The notes under the pieces were generated by a model, which saw nothing but the letters and a program-made list of their open reading frames with translations, was not told the DNA's origin and searched no databases. A stretch of DNA of 62,959 bases, taken from Cephalothrix spiralis. Lineage: Eukaryota > Nemertea > Palaeonemertea > Archinemertea > Cephalotrichidae. The stretch spans positions 1-62,959 of the forward strand of contig JAUCNG010000013.1 in the NCBI GenBank assembly GCA_032353305.1, given 5' to 3'. Position numbers and translations under genes: made by a program. Positions within the stretch are counted from its first letter, which is position 1; each line of letters opens with the position of its first letter. Below, one piece after another: positions 1-9,731 of the stretch.

Positions 1-56
1 AAAATTGCATTTTATATAATCCGAATTCCATTAAATATATACGGAGATGCCGAACA

Positions 57-109
57 TTTCGTTCACTATCAATTATCGTCGTAAATTCCGTTATACGTTT
101 CGTTCACTA
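57..109. repeat. Short direct repeat, 12 bp, two copies
   Basis: The 12-mer tttcgttcacta occurs at 57-68 and again at 98-109, 41 bases apart, in A+T-rich sequence downstream of the small acidic gene. The rest of 1-244 shows no convincing gene. The repeat may be chance or a decayed regulatory element. Confidence 0.4.
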
Positions 110-244
110 GAAAAATAAATTCGTGGTCAAAACGGCGATTGAAATTTGCTTGAAAACGTAAAAATATGTATTACAAAATGTTTAAATTAAATGCTCTAAT
201 ACATCGTACAACACATTATTTATATTACAAGTTTTAATATTTAA

Positions 245-685
245 TTATCTGAGAAAACCGTTGTTGTCTTCTTCTTCTTCTCCTTCTTCTTCTTCTTCTT
301 CTTCTTCACTGCTGCTGCTTTTTTTCATGTCATGTATCGACTGAACGACAGCATCTTGTCTCTCCAGGACGGGTTTGAATTCCATCATAGTATCAAAGAA
401 AATGTCATCTTGGTTTTCATTATCATTGTCCTCTAAAATGACTGTGTCGTGTGACGTGTTTTGGTCATCTTGTTCCTCAGCACCACCTACCGCACATTCT
501 TCGTTTGTTTCTTCTCCATTTTGATTTGACACAGTGGCCTGTTTTTGCTCTTCCTTGAGTTCGGCGGCTGCCATTGATCTTGTCACCCGTCTTCCATATG
601 CAGAAGTTGGTGTCGACTCTCGCTCTCCACCAATTGTCGCGGTATGTATGACCGCTACGGGGCCGTCATTACATTTCCCTTCCAT
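245..685 (-). CDS. Small acidic protein with Glu-rich C-terminus
   Basis: A 146-residue protein of unknown function. It starts at an ATG at 685 and ends in a run of glutamates (about residues 125-140) preceded by a serine run. The run is encoded by a CTT/CTC-type trinucleotide repeat on the plus strand. No signal peptide, membrane segment or recognisable domain is visible; residues 60-100 are also acidic. Such short acidic proteins can act as nuclear or tegument proteins, but nothing here shows that. It diverges from the large gene at 1116, and the 430-base gap between them probably holds both promoters. The low-complexity composition makes coding status less certain than for its neighbours. 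Confidence 0.6.
   Translation of the reverse strand: MEGKCNDGPVAVIHTATIGGERESTPTSAYGRRVTRSMAAAELKEEQKQATVSNQNGEETNEECAVGGAEEQDDQNTSHDTVILEDNDNENQDDIFFDTMMEFKPVLERQDAVVQSIHDMKKSSSSEEEEEEEEGEEEEDNNGFLR
265..308. repeat. Trinucleotide (CTT)n tract
   Basis: A near-perfect cttctt repeat encodes the poly-glutamate tail of the 146-residue minus-strand protein. It is a likely site of length variation between isolates. Confidence 0.8.
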
Positions 686-761
686 ATCAACAAGGTCGGA
701 TCACATTATGAATTATCTACGATTATGGTAGTCATATATAAAAAAATAGTAATTGGGGTCG

Positions 762-786
762 GTTGGGAGTTGGAGTTGGGAGTTGG
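762..786 (+). repeat. G-rich tandem repeat
   Basis: The 12-mer gttgggagttgg occurs twice (762-773 and 775-786), extending a G-rich run that begins at 755. The GG/GGG tracts could allow a weak two-layer G-quadruplex on the plus strand, but this is inference. Confidence 0.6.
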
Positions 787-933
787 CTGAATGATAAAAC
801 TTGTTTTGAACCGTTTGTAAAAGAAAATTTTACTCGTTTTAGTCGCCCTGTTTGTACTAAGTGTTCTTTCTAAAACAATTGTGTTGGTTGAAAAGTGGTG
901 TGCTGTGATTGCTGATAGTTTCAAAATTTGCTG

Positions 934-1009
934 GCACTAACTTTTAGCATTTCCAACTCTCAACATTGCACGCAGCACTAACTTTTAGCATTTATAACTC
1001 TCAACATTG
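934..1009 (+). repeat. Two 35-bp direct repeats upstream of the 2014-residue gene
   Basis: Copies at 934-968 and 975-1009 differ at only two positions and are offset by 41 bases. Each starts gcactaacttttagcatt and ends aactctcaacattg. They lie immediately upstream of a TATA box, so they may be tandem activator-binding sites. Confidence 0.85.
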
Positions 1010-1015
1010 TTCGCA

Positions 1016-1021
1016 TATAAA
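1016..1021 (+). promoter_or_regulatory. TATA box for the 2014-residue gene
   Basis: TATAAA lies 7 bases downstream of the second 35-bp repeat and 95 bases upstream of the ATG at 1116, a reasonable spacing for a herpesvirus promoter with a leader of about 65 bases. Confidence 0.55.
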
Positions 1022-1115
1022 TCACTTTATAGACTACATCAACTTTCAGTATACGTGCAAACGTTTTGTGCGATCACTTCGTGCCTTCTTTCTTTGAACG
1101 AGACTTTTTGCCAAT

Positions 1116-4100
1116 ATGGAAAAACATTTAACAAAACAATCGTTGCCTTCATCGGAAAAAGATGGTGGTACAAACAATAACCAACTAATTAACAGGTACA
1201 CCGATAAATGTGTATCACAACTAAGAGCCGATATAGAAGAGCACCAAAAATCAGACTTTTCCCTTCAACCTTTTCCGGGCTACCTTAGTCTCTACCATTG
1301 CCAAACATTTAAACATATAACTTTGTTAGAACAGGAACAACATAACTTAGAGTTAAACGGTGATGTGGGTTTCGTTGATACCGATTTCATTAACCCGGGT
1401 CTTCCCATTATTCCAACTGTTCTAAAAATTAAACACAATGTCCAAAGTCAGTTAAACGATGGCGTCAAGTCGGAGCTGGTTTTGGGTCAAAATGGCTACA
1501 CTAAACGAGCCATGATTTTACATGGCGGAAGACACCTGATCCCAAACCCCGTCGATTATGACAACAAACAAATCATTCCACCTTTACATGACATTGATAA
1601 ACATCTAGATAATGTATCCAAGGTATCCATGAAAACCGAGAGAGAAATTGAATTTTATGCCTCTGGTTGTGGGAACGGTGTCAAAAATTGTGATACGGGA
1701 TTTTCGGACTTTTCCGACATCGATTTTCTAGACGAAATATGGAAAGTGAATTTTCCTATGATACCTGAGGCCGAACGAGATGACTACGTGATGTTCATGG
1801 TATTGCCGTATATCATGACCACCGAATATTGTCGTGCTTATGCAAAGAACAAGTACGAAGAGCTGTATCAAAAATACCTTAAAATGGGCGATGGTATAAA
1901 ACCCGAGGGTGACGAAACCGAAAATACGGGAACATCATCAACAGAAGGTCGAAAAAAGAAGAAAAAGAAAAAGAAATCTAAAATTACCTACGAAGCAAAA
2001 ACATTATCCAGCCCGTTGTTTGTTAGCAATGTCACTTTTACGAAAAATATCAAAAATGGCTACCTCGACGAAAAGTCAGCCGATAGTTACTTTCCAAAAC
2101 CGGTCGAGCACGACATGGTCGATTGTACAGAGGAACCCTACAATATCCATAGCGAGTGTTACATCGTTCCCTGTTACTCGATCGATGATCCAAACCTTAA
2201 CCCCGATGAAGTCATGGCTTACGTTGGCACTGATGCTTGTTCCAACCTATTACCGAAAGACTACAAAGAGACCGTGATCAGATATTATTTGCATCGAAAG
2301 TCAGAACTTACTCAAATCCCACTTTGTGAGAAATTTTACTCGTATTTCAACGTTCTCAAGGACGGCACAGCTACACCTGCCTTCTACCTGACACCAACGG
2401 TTGAGGAAACTGTTATGTTTAACGACAGTAAATTCTATGCTCATGAGGTCTTCCCAGTCAAAATGGAATTAGAAAAGCACGTGTTTGATCTCTACTGTCT
2501 CTATGACCAAGTACCGCAAACAACTAGAATGTCTCCAATTGATAGAAAAGCGTTCGTTATTAGTAAACAATCCCAATTGAATGCGTTACCTGTTCATTCA
2601 CTCCGAAACGGCAGAGGGGGTATCGATATGTACGGCAACGAAAGATATGTGCAATATAACGGTAGGATGTTCGATGCAAACGTGAAGATAGAAAACGAAT
2701 CGGATGTAGAGCAGAGAAAACGCGTCGAAGTCGAACGAAATCGTAACGAGTATCCAGACTGTGAAAGACAGTGTATGAATCAAACGTTACGGGTCATGTT
2801 AGATGATATACAAAACAATGGTATCATTGACCCAGAAACCTGTGAAAAGATCGCGTTTGATGATTTGGATAAAGAAGCGCGAGTCAAACTGGTCAAAGAA
2901 GTCAAAACAATCGTTGCTAAGCAAGGCTACGGAATGGACTGTCGTATTCTGATGGACCATAGCTCATCCATCTACTGTGAACGTGTTTTCACTGACATCC
3001 TAAAAGGTAATTTGACGTATTCGATGATAGTGAACGGTGACAATCTGAAAAAGAGATCAGGCTCTTCCACAAAGGAGCCAACGATATACGACGAGTTGAA
3101 AAAGGCCAAACTAGATGAATACGGCGATATACCGGTTGATAAAATAGCAGCTGTGTTCCCTGACAGTAAGATAGCTCTTAACAATATCCGGACGTTCTGT
3201 ACATCAAACACATTCCTAATGAAATCTGTAACTGATTTTCTGTTCAACAAAATAGCAAAGCGCAATGTTCCTAATTTCAGACGACTCCTTTACAAGCTAT
3301 ATGTGTTTGGGACAGAAGACGGTAAAATCGACTTATTCGCAAAAGAGAAATACGGAATAACAGAAAATATGAAGAAACACTATTCTCTACAAATGGAAAA
3401 GAGAGGTAAAATAATACCACCAGAATACATTCCAGACCTCTTCGCAGATACCCCTCCATCATTTGATAGACTGATTCACGAAATGGTATCCAAGCATGTC
3501 CGAATGCAGAATGATACTTGTGTTCAAGACCCGTGTATGATGTGTGAATCGGGTCTCGTATTTTTTGATCCCGCGAAACAAGAAATTTGTCCTTGCGCTC
3601 TCATGGGTGTAGCTTTGGCAAGGACCCAAGGTCTTGAGCTCACAGTGGCAAACATATGTAGCTCGTTACAAGAGTTCGTAAAGAATCTGAACGGTAGAAA
3701 CAGTCAAAATGCCAAAAGCAGCGTCTTTGATTATGACAAAAAATCATACAAAGTGTCTCAATCCCTCATCTGCAAAACAGCCAGGAACACCATCAACCGA
3801 TTCGGTAACATGGGTGTTATTCACAAAGATAAGGAAGGATTCAAGTGGAAATCGAAGAATACAAATAAATTTGTTCAACATCAAATTAAGACAATGCCAC
3901 TTGAAAATCAGCGACAACAACTCAATGATGATGAAAAAACTGCAGCAAATGGAACCTCGGATAGTAACAATCCAGCACAAATTCAAACAACAACTACCCC
4001 AAATCAAACAACTTCTCAAACTTCCACTGGTACTAGCTCGAATTCAGGAGCATCGACGTACAGCAGTCGTATACAATTAATGAAGATAGCCACCGAGATA

Positions 4101-7100
4101 TTTGGAAACATTTCAATCTTCAAACCCGACTGTATAGACAACATACCAGACAAAAACACTAAAGACAACGTCAAAACTGGATTTTACAAAAAAGAATTCA
4201 CCAACGACAGCGATAGTAACTTTTCCACTACCAAATTCATCCACATTGCCATGGAACACGTCTGCAAGAACGAGTTGGAATTTGGTGACCTCAAATCGGT
4301 ATCATACCTTATTCTTGAAAGTGAATATTCCGCAGCCAATTTGATACAAACCATGTTATCAAACAGAGAAAAGAAGATTCTAGTAGAAAAGAACAAGAAA
4401 GAAAACGGTTCAAGTGGAACATTACGTAGCAACAAGAAGCGTTCTAGAAAAAGACAAAACGAAGAGGACGATAGTTCATGTGATGGTTGCAGTGACGAAC
4501 ACGACTCTGATTCGAACAACAAGAAGAAGAAGAAGAAGAAGAGAAAGACGAACGAATCTGAACAAATTTCCATACATGAACAATCATCCAAAGAAGGGCT
4601 GATGACTGTTGCTGATAAACATTCTTACCTGTTATCCATCTTGAAAGATGTGATAAAACTCAAAGTGCTAATGAGACTCAAATACAATACGAAACTCGAA
4701 TACACAGACGATGACAAACTCCTGCACAGTAGGATAAGTTCAAATATGAAATCGTGGGTAAAAGACTACAAGGAATACTTTTTCAAAGTCAACCAGCAAT
4801 ACAACAGCAAAGACAGTGCAAAGTTGGGTTTTGCACTTTTTGAAATCGTAAAAGTTATACTCGAAGACGAATTAATCAACTTCCAACTCGCTGTAACAAA
4901 GCAGTTTCTTGAAAACTTGGTACATTTCACAGGAGATACATTTAGAGAAATCGCCAGCCAACTTGGAATGAGCATCGAAGAACTCATGGTTGATGTTCAC
5001 GACGAAAGGGTCCAACTTCATGTTGAGAAAAAGGATGACAAAGAACTCAAACGTAAAATAGTAGGCTTTTCTGACCATCTTTCCGTTTGTAGTCCGATAT
5101 TGGCACATTCCATGATCAATCAGAACCACCTTTACATTAGACATGCATGTATGACGGATGCTGTTCAAAATGGTCTGTCCACACAATTCGATAGCTGTAG
5201 GGACATTCTAAAGAAAGAAAACAAAGGTGGTCCGTGCCAGGCTCTGATAAGTACATCCAACATCCCAATGAGAACTTTTGAAATCATGGACACATACAGT
5301 GCCGAAGATAATGTTGTGACCAAAAAGGAAAAGCCCCCAAAGCAACCCACTTCTCCAAAAGACGGTGGTGAAGAAGACAAAGATTTAGTAAACGAAGATG
5401 ATGAAGAAGATGATGACGATGAGTATGCATACATAGAAAAATCTTCCATAACAGCACAAGCTCGAATCGGTATGAGTAAAAAACTACCGGAACTGTTCGT
5501 ATCGGAAAAAGACGATCCCACAAGAAAGGTACAGGTCAACCACGGTACTTTGCCATTTTACGTTGTCGGTACGAATCAATTATTCGATATTGACTGGGAC
5601 TCTGTAGCAAAAAGCAACGCAACTAACACTGAAAACAATGCAAACTCATCGACACCTCCCAACAACGGTCTACCTCAAGCTAAACAGGCATCGAAACGCA
5701 AGTTTGAATCGCACGTTCATAAATGGTCGCAAAATCACAACAAAAACAAACGAACAGATAGTGTAGGGTCTCAGGGTGCTAGTGCTGACTCTTCCTCTCT
5801 TTACCTTGCCATGCAAAAGCAACGACAAATGGAAAATCAGATGTCGGAATGTATGGAACATAATGATACAGTTAACAAATTTACACGGAGAGACAACAAA
5901 AGAATGATAAATACTTGGAACAGTATGGTTATGAACGATTCCAAATACGAACCGTTATTCAGTTTGATCGGGTCTCATACTGAAATCAATGCATTACTCA
6001 AACAGAGAGGTATGCGACCAGATCGGATCAGTTGTTCTGACTTTTCGAACCCAAACACCGAAGCCGTTGCTGCCGAACATGTTACAAACTACTTTGTACA
6101 ACAATTCCACAAGAGAGGTATTCTCAAACACATCGACTGGTTCATTGGACAGATGTTGCTTGAAACAAAGGCCACATTTAAATACGCCATGTCTCCGATT
6201 CCTGATTGTGAACTTTTTGCAGTTGATCATTTCATCACGAAAGGTCTTATAGCATCTGAAAAGGAAAAGAAGAAAGTGGGCATATACAAGGGATCAGAAG
6301 CGATCGAGAAACTACTGGGTCACGATCACACAATTGCCGGACAGTTGCACGCCATCTTTGCGATCATAAATCAGTTCGATATCTGTAACCCGATCACTAG
6401 GCTCGAATCTACATACAGTCATGCCCAAGAAATGAAGGCTCTACTAATCGAAGCCATGCTTCTGTTCATTCTCAATACGAATGAAGTGGAATCTGTACAC
6501 AATCGATTAACTCAGTTCAGAACGTGCTATGTTGTAGGTTTAGAGAGGAAAATGACCTTGACAGACTCTAGTATACTCGGAAATCGTAACGTTGGTTCCA
6601 ATATAACCCTGTGCAAAGCCGTGCAGAAATCTTATCCCGGAACAGGGAACTACTACAACATGTTGGAGGTCGGACTGTGTTCTAATGAAAACGATCAGAA
6701 TCTTGTACAACAAATGACTGGAACCAGATTCGCCAATTATGCAATAGTACGGCCATTGACTGCATGCTACAATAAACGACAAGATGCATTTAGGAACAGC
6801 AAATGGTCGAGCGAAGAAAACATTCGAAACACAATTACAAGAATGATATCGGCGGATGAATTACTCATTGCACTGGAAAACAAAGACGTGACATTGGAGA
6901 ATCTTGCAGAGTTCTTCTACAAGGATACGTTCTCTAAATACGATGCAAGTGATCTTGCCGACTTTGCTCAAATGTTCTATAATTTCTCGAATACTTATGA
7001 AAATCTACAAATGGGAGAAGCCGAATACGAACAATTTACCTACCAAAACGAAGTATTCAAGCCCATTCACGAGGAAATGTGTCGCAAACAACAAGTTGCA

Positions 7101-7160
7101 ATTACTGCTCGTGAATCTGACGGAGACGAAAAACCTATGGAGTTTGATTTGGAAATATAA
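1116..7160 (+). CDS. Very large zinc-cluster protein, unknown; possible DNA-binding protein
   Basis: A 2014-residue protein starting at an ATG after a clear TATA box. Visible features are a lysine run near residue 280, a Cys cluster (C802, C807, C810, C825, C827) that could bind zinc, a Ser/Thr/Gln-rich linker around 950-980, a basic KKKKKK segment near 1135, an Asp/Glu-rich stretch near 1425-1440 and a short acidic, hydrophobic C-terminus. It has no signal peptide or membrane segment. Nuclear-type charged tracts plus a CxxC-type cluster would fit a single-stranded DNA-binding protein of ICP8 type, but it is much longer than that family (about 1200 residues) and I could not match its motifs. 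A tegument protein is the other option. The gene is certain; the function is not. Confidence 0.9.
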   Translation: MEKHLTKQSLPSSEKDGGTNNNQLINRYTDKCVSQLRADIEEHQKSDFSLQPFPGYLSLYHCQTFKHITLLEQEQHNLELNGDVGFVDTDFINPGLPIIPTVLKIKHNVQSQLNDGVKSELVLGQNGYTKRAMILHGGRHLIPNPVDYDNKQIIPPLHDIDKHLDNVSKVSMKTEREIEFYASGCGNGVKNCDTGFSDFSDIDFLDEIWKVNFPMIPEAERDDYVMFMVLPYIMTTEYCRAYAKNKYEELYQKYLKMGDGIKPEGDETENTGTSSTEGRKKKKKKKKSKITYEAKTLSSPLFVSNVTFTKNIKNGYLDEKSADSYFPKPVEHDMVDCTEEPYNIHSECYIVPCYSIDDPNLNPDEVMAYVGTDACSNLLPKDYKETVIRYYLHRKSELTQIPLCEKFYSYFNVLKDGTATPAFYLTPTVEETVMFNDSKFYAHEVFPVKMELEKHVFDLYCLYDQVPQTTRMSPIDRKAFVISKQSQLNALPVHSLRNGRGGIDMYGNERYVQYNGRMFDANVKIENESDVEQRKRVEVERNRNEYPDCERQCMNQTLRVMLDDIQNNGIIDPETCEKIAFDDLDKEARVKLVKEVKTIVAKQGYGMDCRILMDHSSSIYCERVFTDILKGNLTYSMIVNGDNLKKRSGSSTKEPTIYDELKKAKLDEYGDIPVDKIAAVFPDSKIALNNIRTFCTSNTFLMKSVTDFLFNKIAKRNVPNFRRLLYKLYVFGTEDGKIDLFAKEKYGITENMKKHYSLQMEKRGKIIPPEYIPDLFADTPPSFDRLIHEMVSKHVRMQNDTCVQDPCMMCESGLVFFDPAKQEICPCALMGVALARTQGLELTVANICSSLQEFVKNLNGRNSQNAKSSVFDYDKKSYKVSQSLICKTARNTINRFGNMGVIHKDKEGFKWKSKNTNKFVQHQIKTMPLENQRQQLNDDEKTAANGTSDSNNPAQIQTTTTPNQTTSQTSTGTSSNSGASTYSSRIQLMKIATEIFGNISIFKPDCIDNIPDKNTKDNVKTGFYKKEFTNDSDSNFSTTKFIHIAMEHVCKNELEFGDLKSVSYLILESEYSAANLIQTMLSNREKKILVEKNKKENGSSGTLRSNKKRSRKRQNEEDDSSCDGCSDEHDSDSNNKKKKKKKRKTNESEQISIHEQSSKEGLMTVADKHSYLLSILKDVIKLKVLMRLKYNTKLEYTDDDKLLHSRISSNMKSWVKDYKEYFFKVNQQYNSKDSAKLGFALFEIVKVILEDELINFQLAVTKQFLENLVHFTGDTFREIASQLGMSIEELMVDVHDERVQLHVEKKDDKELKRKIVGFSDHLSVCSPILAHSMINQNHLYIRHACMTDAVQNGLSTQFDSCRDILKKENKGGPCQALISTSNIPMRTFEIMDTYSAEDNVVTKKEKPPKQPTSPKDGGEEDKDLVNEDDEEDDDDEYAYIEKSSITAQARIGMSKKLPELFVSEKDDPTRKVQVNHGTLPFYVVGTNQLFDIDWDSVAKSNATNTENNANSSTPPNNGLPQAKQASKRKFESHVHKWSQNHNKNKRTDSVGSQGASADSSSLYLAMQKQRQMENQMSECMEHNDTVNKFTRRDNKRMINTWNSMVMNDSKYEPLFSLIGSHTEINALLKQRGMRPDRISCSDFSNPNTEAVAAEHVTNYFVQQFHKRGILKHIDWFIGQMLLETKATFKYAMSPIPDCELFAVDHFITKGLIASEKEKKKVGIYKGSEAIEKLLGHDHTIAGQLHAIFAIINQFDICNPITRLESTYSHAQEMKALLIEAMLLFILNTNEVESVHNRLTQFRTCYVVGLERKMTLTDSSILGNRNVGSNITLCKAVQKSYPGTGNYYNMLEVGLCSNENDQNLVQQMTGTRFANYAIVRPLTACYNKRQDAFRNSKWSSEENIRNTITRMISADELLIALENKDVTLENLAEFFYKDTFSKYDASDLADFAQMFYNFSNTYENLQMGEAEYEQFTYQNEVFKPIHEEMCRKQQVAITARESDGDEKPMEFDLEI

Positions 7161-7214
7161 ATACGGAACTTGTGACAAAGAACTCACTAACTAATAATGT
7201 GATAAATCAACCGG

Positions 7215-7220
7215 TTTATT
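7215..7220 (-). terminator. Polyadenylation signal overlapping the stop codon
   Basis: AATAAA on the minus strand contains the TAA stop of the 811-residue glycoprotein gene, so stop and poly(A) signal share bases. Confidence 0.6.
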
Positions 7221-9651
7221 TTTTGCATCTATATTCGTTTAATAATAAATCATGCGTTTCTGAAAATTTGACTTTCATTTTTTTGTTGTTACTTTGGGTT
7301 GATGATATTTCATGTTTTTTCTTCTTTCTACGTAGTTTCTTAATAATCCACTTGGGTATTGTCGACGGTCTGTGAGTTACAAGAGTCATAAGTATGGATA
7401 TAACAAACGCCACAATGCTCATTATAAGCGGCAAAGAATTGACAATTTTATCCAACCCCGGAATGAAACTTAACAGATCTTCGAACATCTTCCATGCACC
7501 CTTTGACTTGTCGTAAGCTTTCAGTTTGCTAAAGTCTGCTGCGATTTTTAGACTTTTATCAATTTTCCTGCCCCATGTTACAATGTCTTTCTTTTGCAGT
7601 TCTCCAGCCTTAGACATGTTCGTCCCGTATTCGTTAACTACCGCCACAATATCGTCCAGCGATTCGTTGTAAACCAATTTGTGTACTTTTATAGGTTTCA
7701 TGTACTCGGAAAATGAAGGCCAAATTGTATTAGCATCGGTTAAAGCATTCCCTGTGATAGATATCATTGTCTTTTTCATGTATCCTTTAACATCAGCAAA
7801 GGTGTGTAGCAGAAATGCATTAATGGGTGAAAAGAAAGACACCTTTGTCGTCGTTTGCTTACTAACATCAATTGTTGCAGGTAAAACAAATTCTTTAGCA
7901 GAGAGGTAGCAATTATTAGGAATCCTCAAAATAGTCATGGGGTGAGTTGGTACGTTGAATTCATCACGTTTGTTGTTATCTTTCATGCAAGTCATTGTCC
8001 ATATATCGTCTTGTCTGGAACTTGCATGCACCAAAAACGTAGTAGTTTGGCCGATTTGTATCGCATTGCCTTGCCATGGAAGGTGACTATGCAAGAAAGT
8101 ACAGTGTTCGTGAATGTATTTCGTAGAGTCTGATAAAAGCGCTGTTGCACATGATTTTACCGATTGGTCTCTCAGTACGGGAATAATGTGTCTGCATACA
8201 CGCAAAGAACCGCTCTTGGTCGAATCGTATTGACATGATTGAAAGTAAGTGTGATCAAATTCGACATAAAAATACGTATTCTTCGTTTGAGCTATATAAC
8301 CGGGTAAATTAACAACCTTCGTACTACCAACATGCAAGGGATCAAAACTTGGCGTTTTTCGTTGTTTAGAAGTGTATGGATCTTGTTTTGTTCCCGTATT
8401 TACAGGTACGCGAAAACTGCTGATTTTATACACGTCTAACAAACTCGTACTAACGTATAGTGGAATTGTAATTGAAAGTATCAACATATTTTCATTTCTG
8501 GTATACATAACAGAATGTTTCGACTGATAATAATAACTGGGGTTCTCGTGTATAATTTTTACATCTAAATTGGTCATGTCTTTAGAATTTGCGATCATGT
8601 CGTTGACAGTTTCTATTATTTCTTGCATTTTACTAACTGGTACAAATTCAGAAGGCAAATAACTGTGTAACAATTGAGATAGGCCTCTACTGAAACGATG
8701 TATCTCTTTAAGGTACCGATCGCATTGTAGAGTATATGCGAATAAATTGGGGTAAACTGTTGTGTATATCTTATCCAGAATGATATCCAAGTAGGCTATC
8801 TGTTTTTTTATTTCAAGATCGAGAGCATTATCTTGTTTAGAAATTTGAATCAATTCTGTGTTACTTTGTTCGATTTCGTTTGCGATATTTTTGCCACCGT
8901 TCTGTATTCTAGCATAGCTATTTTCAAAAAACACTTCCGTCGATTGGATATTGTCTGCAAAAGCATTTACGCCTTTCACATCTGATTCAAATGCCTTGTT
9001 TAACAAACCGATCTGTTTATCCATAGCGTTAAATTTTGCCATGTCCGGAATACCGAATATCCCACTTCTTATTTTGTCTATTAGTATACCACCGGGAGTG
9101 TTTTGAACAAATTTACCCACTGTGGCCACTGCTTTGTGTGCAAATTTAGACAACTTGTCTTCTTTTTTATGTGTCGGTGCAACTCGTTTCTTACGAGTGT
9201 GGTGTTCTTCGTTTCTATTATTTTGCCTCTCATCGTATTCTAAAAGGGGGACCATTTCCAGAATAGAACTATACACAGATTCGATTGGTTGTTTTCGTAA
9301 ACAATTCATCATTGCGTTGTCGATCATACGGTTTATGGTTTTGCATTTTGTATTCACCAGATTTGGTGTATTGTCACAGTTTGGTATTTCCTGTAAAAGT
9401 AAAGATTTCATAAAACCCCCATAGTTTTTAAAGAACTCTGGTAATGGAATACCTATGTTATACATATAGTCTGTTTCACTGCTACCCAAAAGTACTTCAC
9501 CAACGTGTGTAAACATGACCCCGTAATTTTCTCGCAACTGGACATTTGGTGGGTTCGGTTTACTTTTACCAGCATTGTTTTGTTGTGTGTGACTTGTAAA
9601 AATCATCAAGATTAGCGATATCACAATCGATAATAAACGAGTAACGGTCAT
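7216..9651 (-). CDS. Envelope fusion-glycoprotein-like protein, baculovirus F / errantivirus Env type (copy 1)
   Basis: An 811-residue type I membrane protein. Residues 1-22 form a signal peptide. A furin-type RKKR lies at 153-156, followed by a Gly-rich hydrophobic stretch (about 186-203) and a helical region rich in heptad spacing (205-300). A Cys-bearing ectodomain follows, with the pattern YYYQ...YTRNEN...IPLYV, a tyrosine/phenylalanine pair block and spaced cysteines. One transmembrane segment spans about 735-758, with a 53-residue basic tail containing DLLLNEY. The same order occurs in the 741-residue protein at 51884-54109, so the two are paralogs. The layout matches the F/Env family of baculoviruses and gypsy-like elements, where furin cleavage exposes a fusion peptide. 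The role in entry is inferred. It is divergent from terminase exon 1, 80 bases away. Confidence 0.9.
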   Translation of the reverse strand: MTVTRLLSIVISLILMIFTSHTQQNNAGKSKPNPPNVQLRENYGVMFTHVGEVLLGSSETDYMYNIGIPLPEFFKNYGGFMKSLLLQEIPNCDNTPNLVNTKCKTINRMIDNAMMNCLRKQPIESVYSSILEMVPLLEYDERQNNRNEEHHTRKKRVAPTHKKEDKLSKFAHKAVATVGKFVQNTPGGILIDKIRSGIFGIPDMAKFNAMDKQIGLLNKAFESDVKGVNAFADNIQSTEVFFENSYARIQNGGKNIANEIEQSNTELIQISKQDNALDLEIKKQIAYLDIILDKIYTTVYPNLFAYTLQCDRYLKEIHRFSRGLSQLLHSYLPSEFVPVSKMQEIIETVNDMIANSKDMTNLDVKIIHENPSYYYQSKHSVMYTRNENMLILSITIPLYVSTSLLDVYKISSFRVPVNTGTKQDPYTSKQRKTPSFDPLHVGSTKVVNLPGYIAQTKNTYFYVEFDHTYFQSCQYDSTKSGSLRVCRHIIPVLRDQSVKSCATALLSDSTKYIHEHCTFLHSHLPWQGNAIQIGQTTTFLVHASSRQDDIWTMTCMKDNNKRDEFNVPTHPMTILRIPNNCYLSAKEFVLPATIDVSKQTTTKVSFFSPINAFLLHTFADVKGYMKKTMISITGNALTDANTIWPSFSEYMKPIKVHKLVYNESLDDIVAVVNEYGTNMSKAGELQKKDIVTWGRKIDKSLKIAADFSKLKAYDKSKGAWKMFEDLLSFIPGLDKIVNSLPLIMSIVAFVISILMTLVTHRPSTIPKWIIKKLRRKKKKHEISSTQSNNKKMKVKFSETHDLLLNEYRCKK
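7244..7249 (+). terminator. Polyadenylation signal for the 2014-residue gene
   Basis: AATAAA lies 84 bases after the stop at 7160 and inside the 3' coding end of the convergent glycoprotein gene, so the two transcripts overlap at their 3' ends. Confidence 0.6.
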
Positions 9652-9671
9652 TTTAAAGAGATTTGTCTATT

Positions 9672-9693
9672 AGACCAGGCCTATTATAGGTCT
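9672..9693. promoter_or_regulatory. Palindrome in a divergent promoter
   Basis: The 80-base gap between the glycoprotein start (9651) and the terminase start (9732) contains nested inverted repeats: CCTAT-T-ATAGG at 9680-9690 and AGACC...GGTCT at 9672-9693. It may be a shared operator or a chance palindrome around a TATAAT-like core. Confidence 0.4.
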
Positions 9694-9731
9694 TCGTTCC
9701 ATACAATCCCACATATTTTATACATCGCACG

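Larger units (their letters stand above)
686..1115. promoter_or_regulatory. Divergent intergenic region with repeats and a TATA box
   Basis: This 430-base stretch separates the 146-residue minus-strand gene from the 2014-residue plus-strand gene. It holds a G-rich tandem repeat (762-786), a pair of 35-bp direct repeats (934-968 and 975-1009) and a TATA box (1016-1021). A minus-strand reading frame at 706-924 begins with a non-ATG codon and looks spurious. I see no gene here. Confidence 0.6.

Noticed and set aside
49-117. A 23-codon plus-strand ORF starting MPNISFT near the window start
   Set aside because: It is too short and lacks any support beyond an A+T-rich upstream stretch.
534-731. 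Plus-strand reading frame opposite the 146-residue acidic gene
   Set aside because: It is antisense to a frame with its own ATG and acidic composition, and has no promoter-like signal.
706-924. Minus-strand frame of 72 codons in the intergenic region
   Set aside because: It starts at a TTG, contains the G-rich repeat, and has no protein-like pattern.
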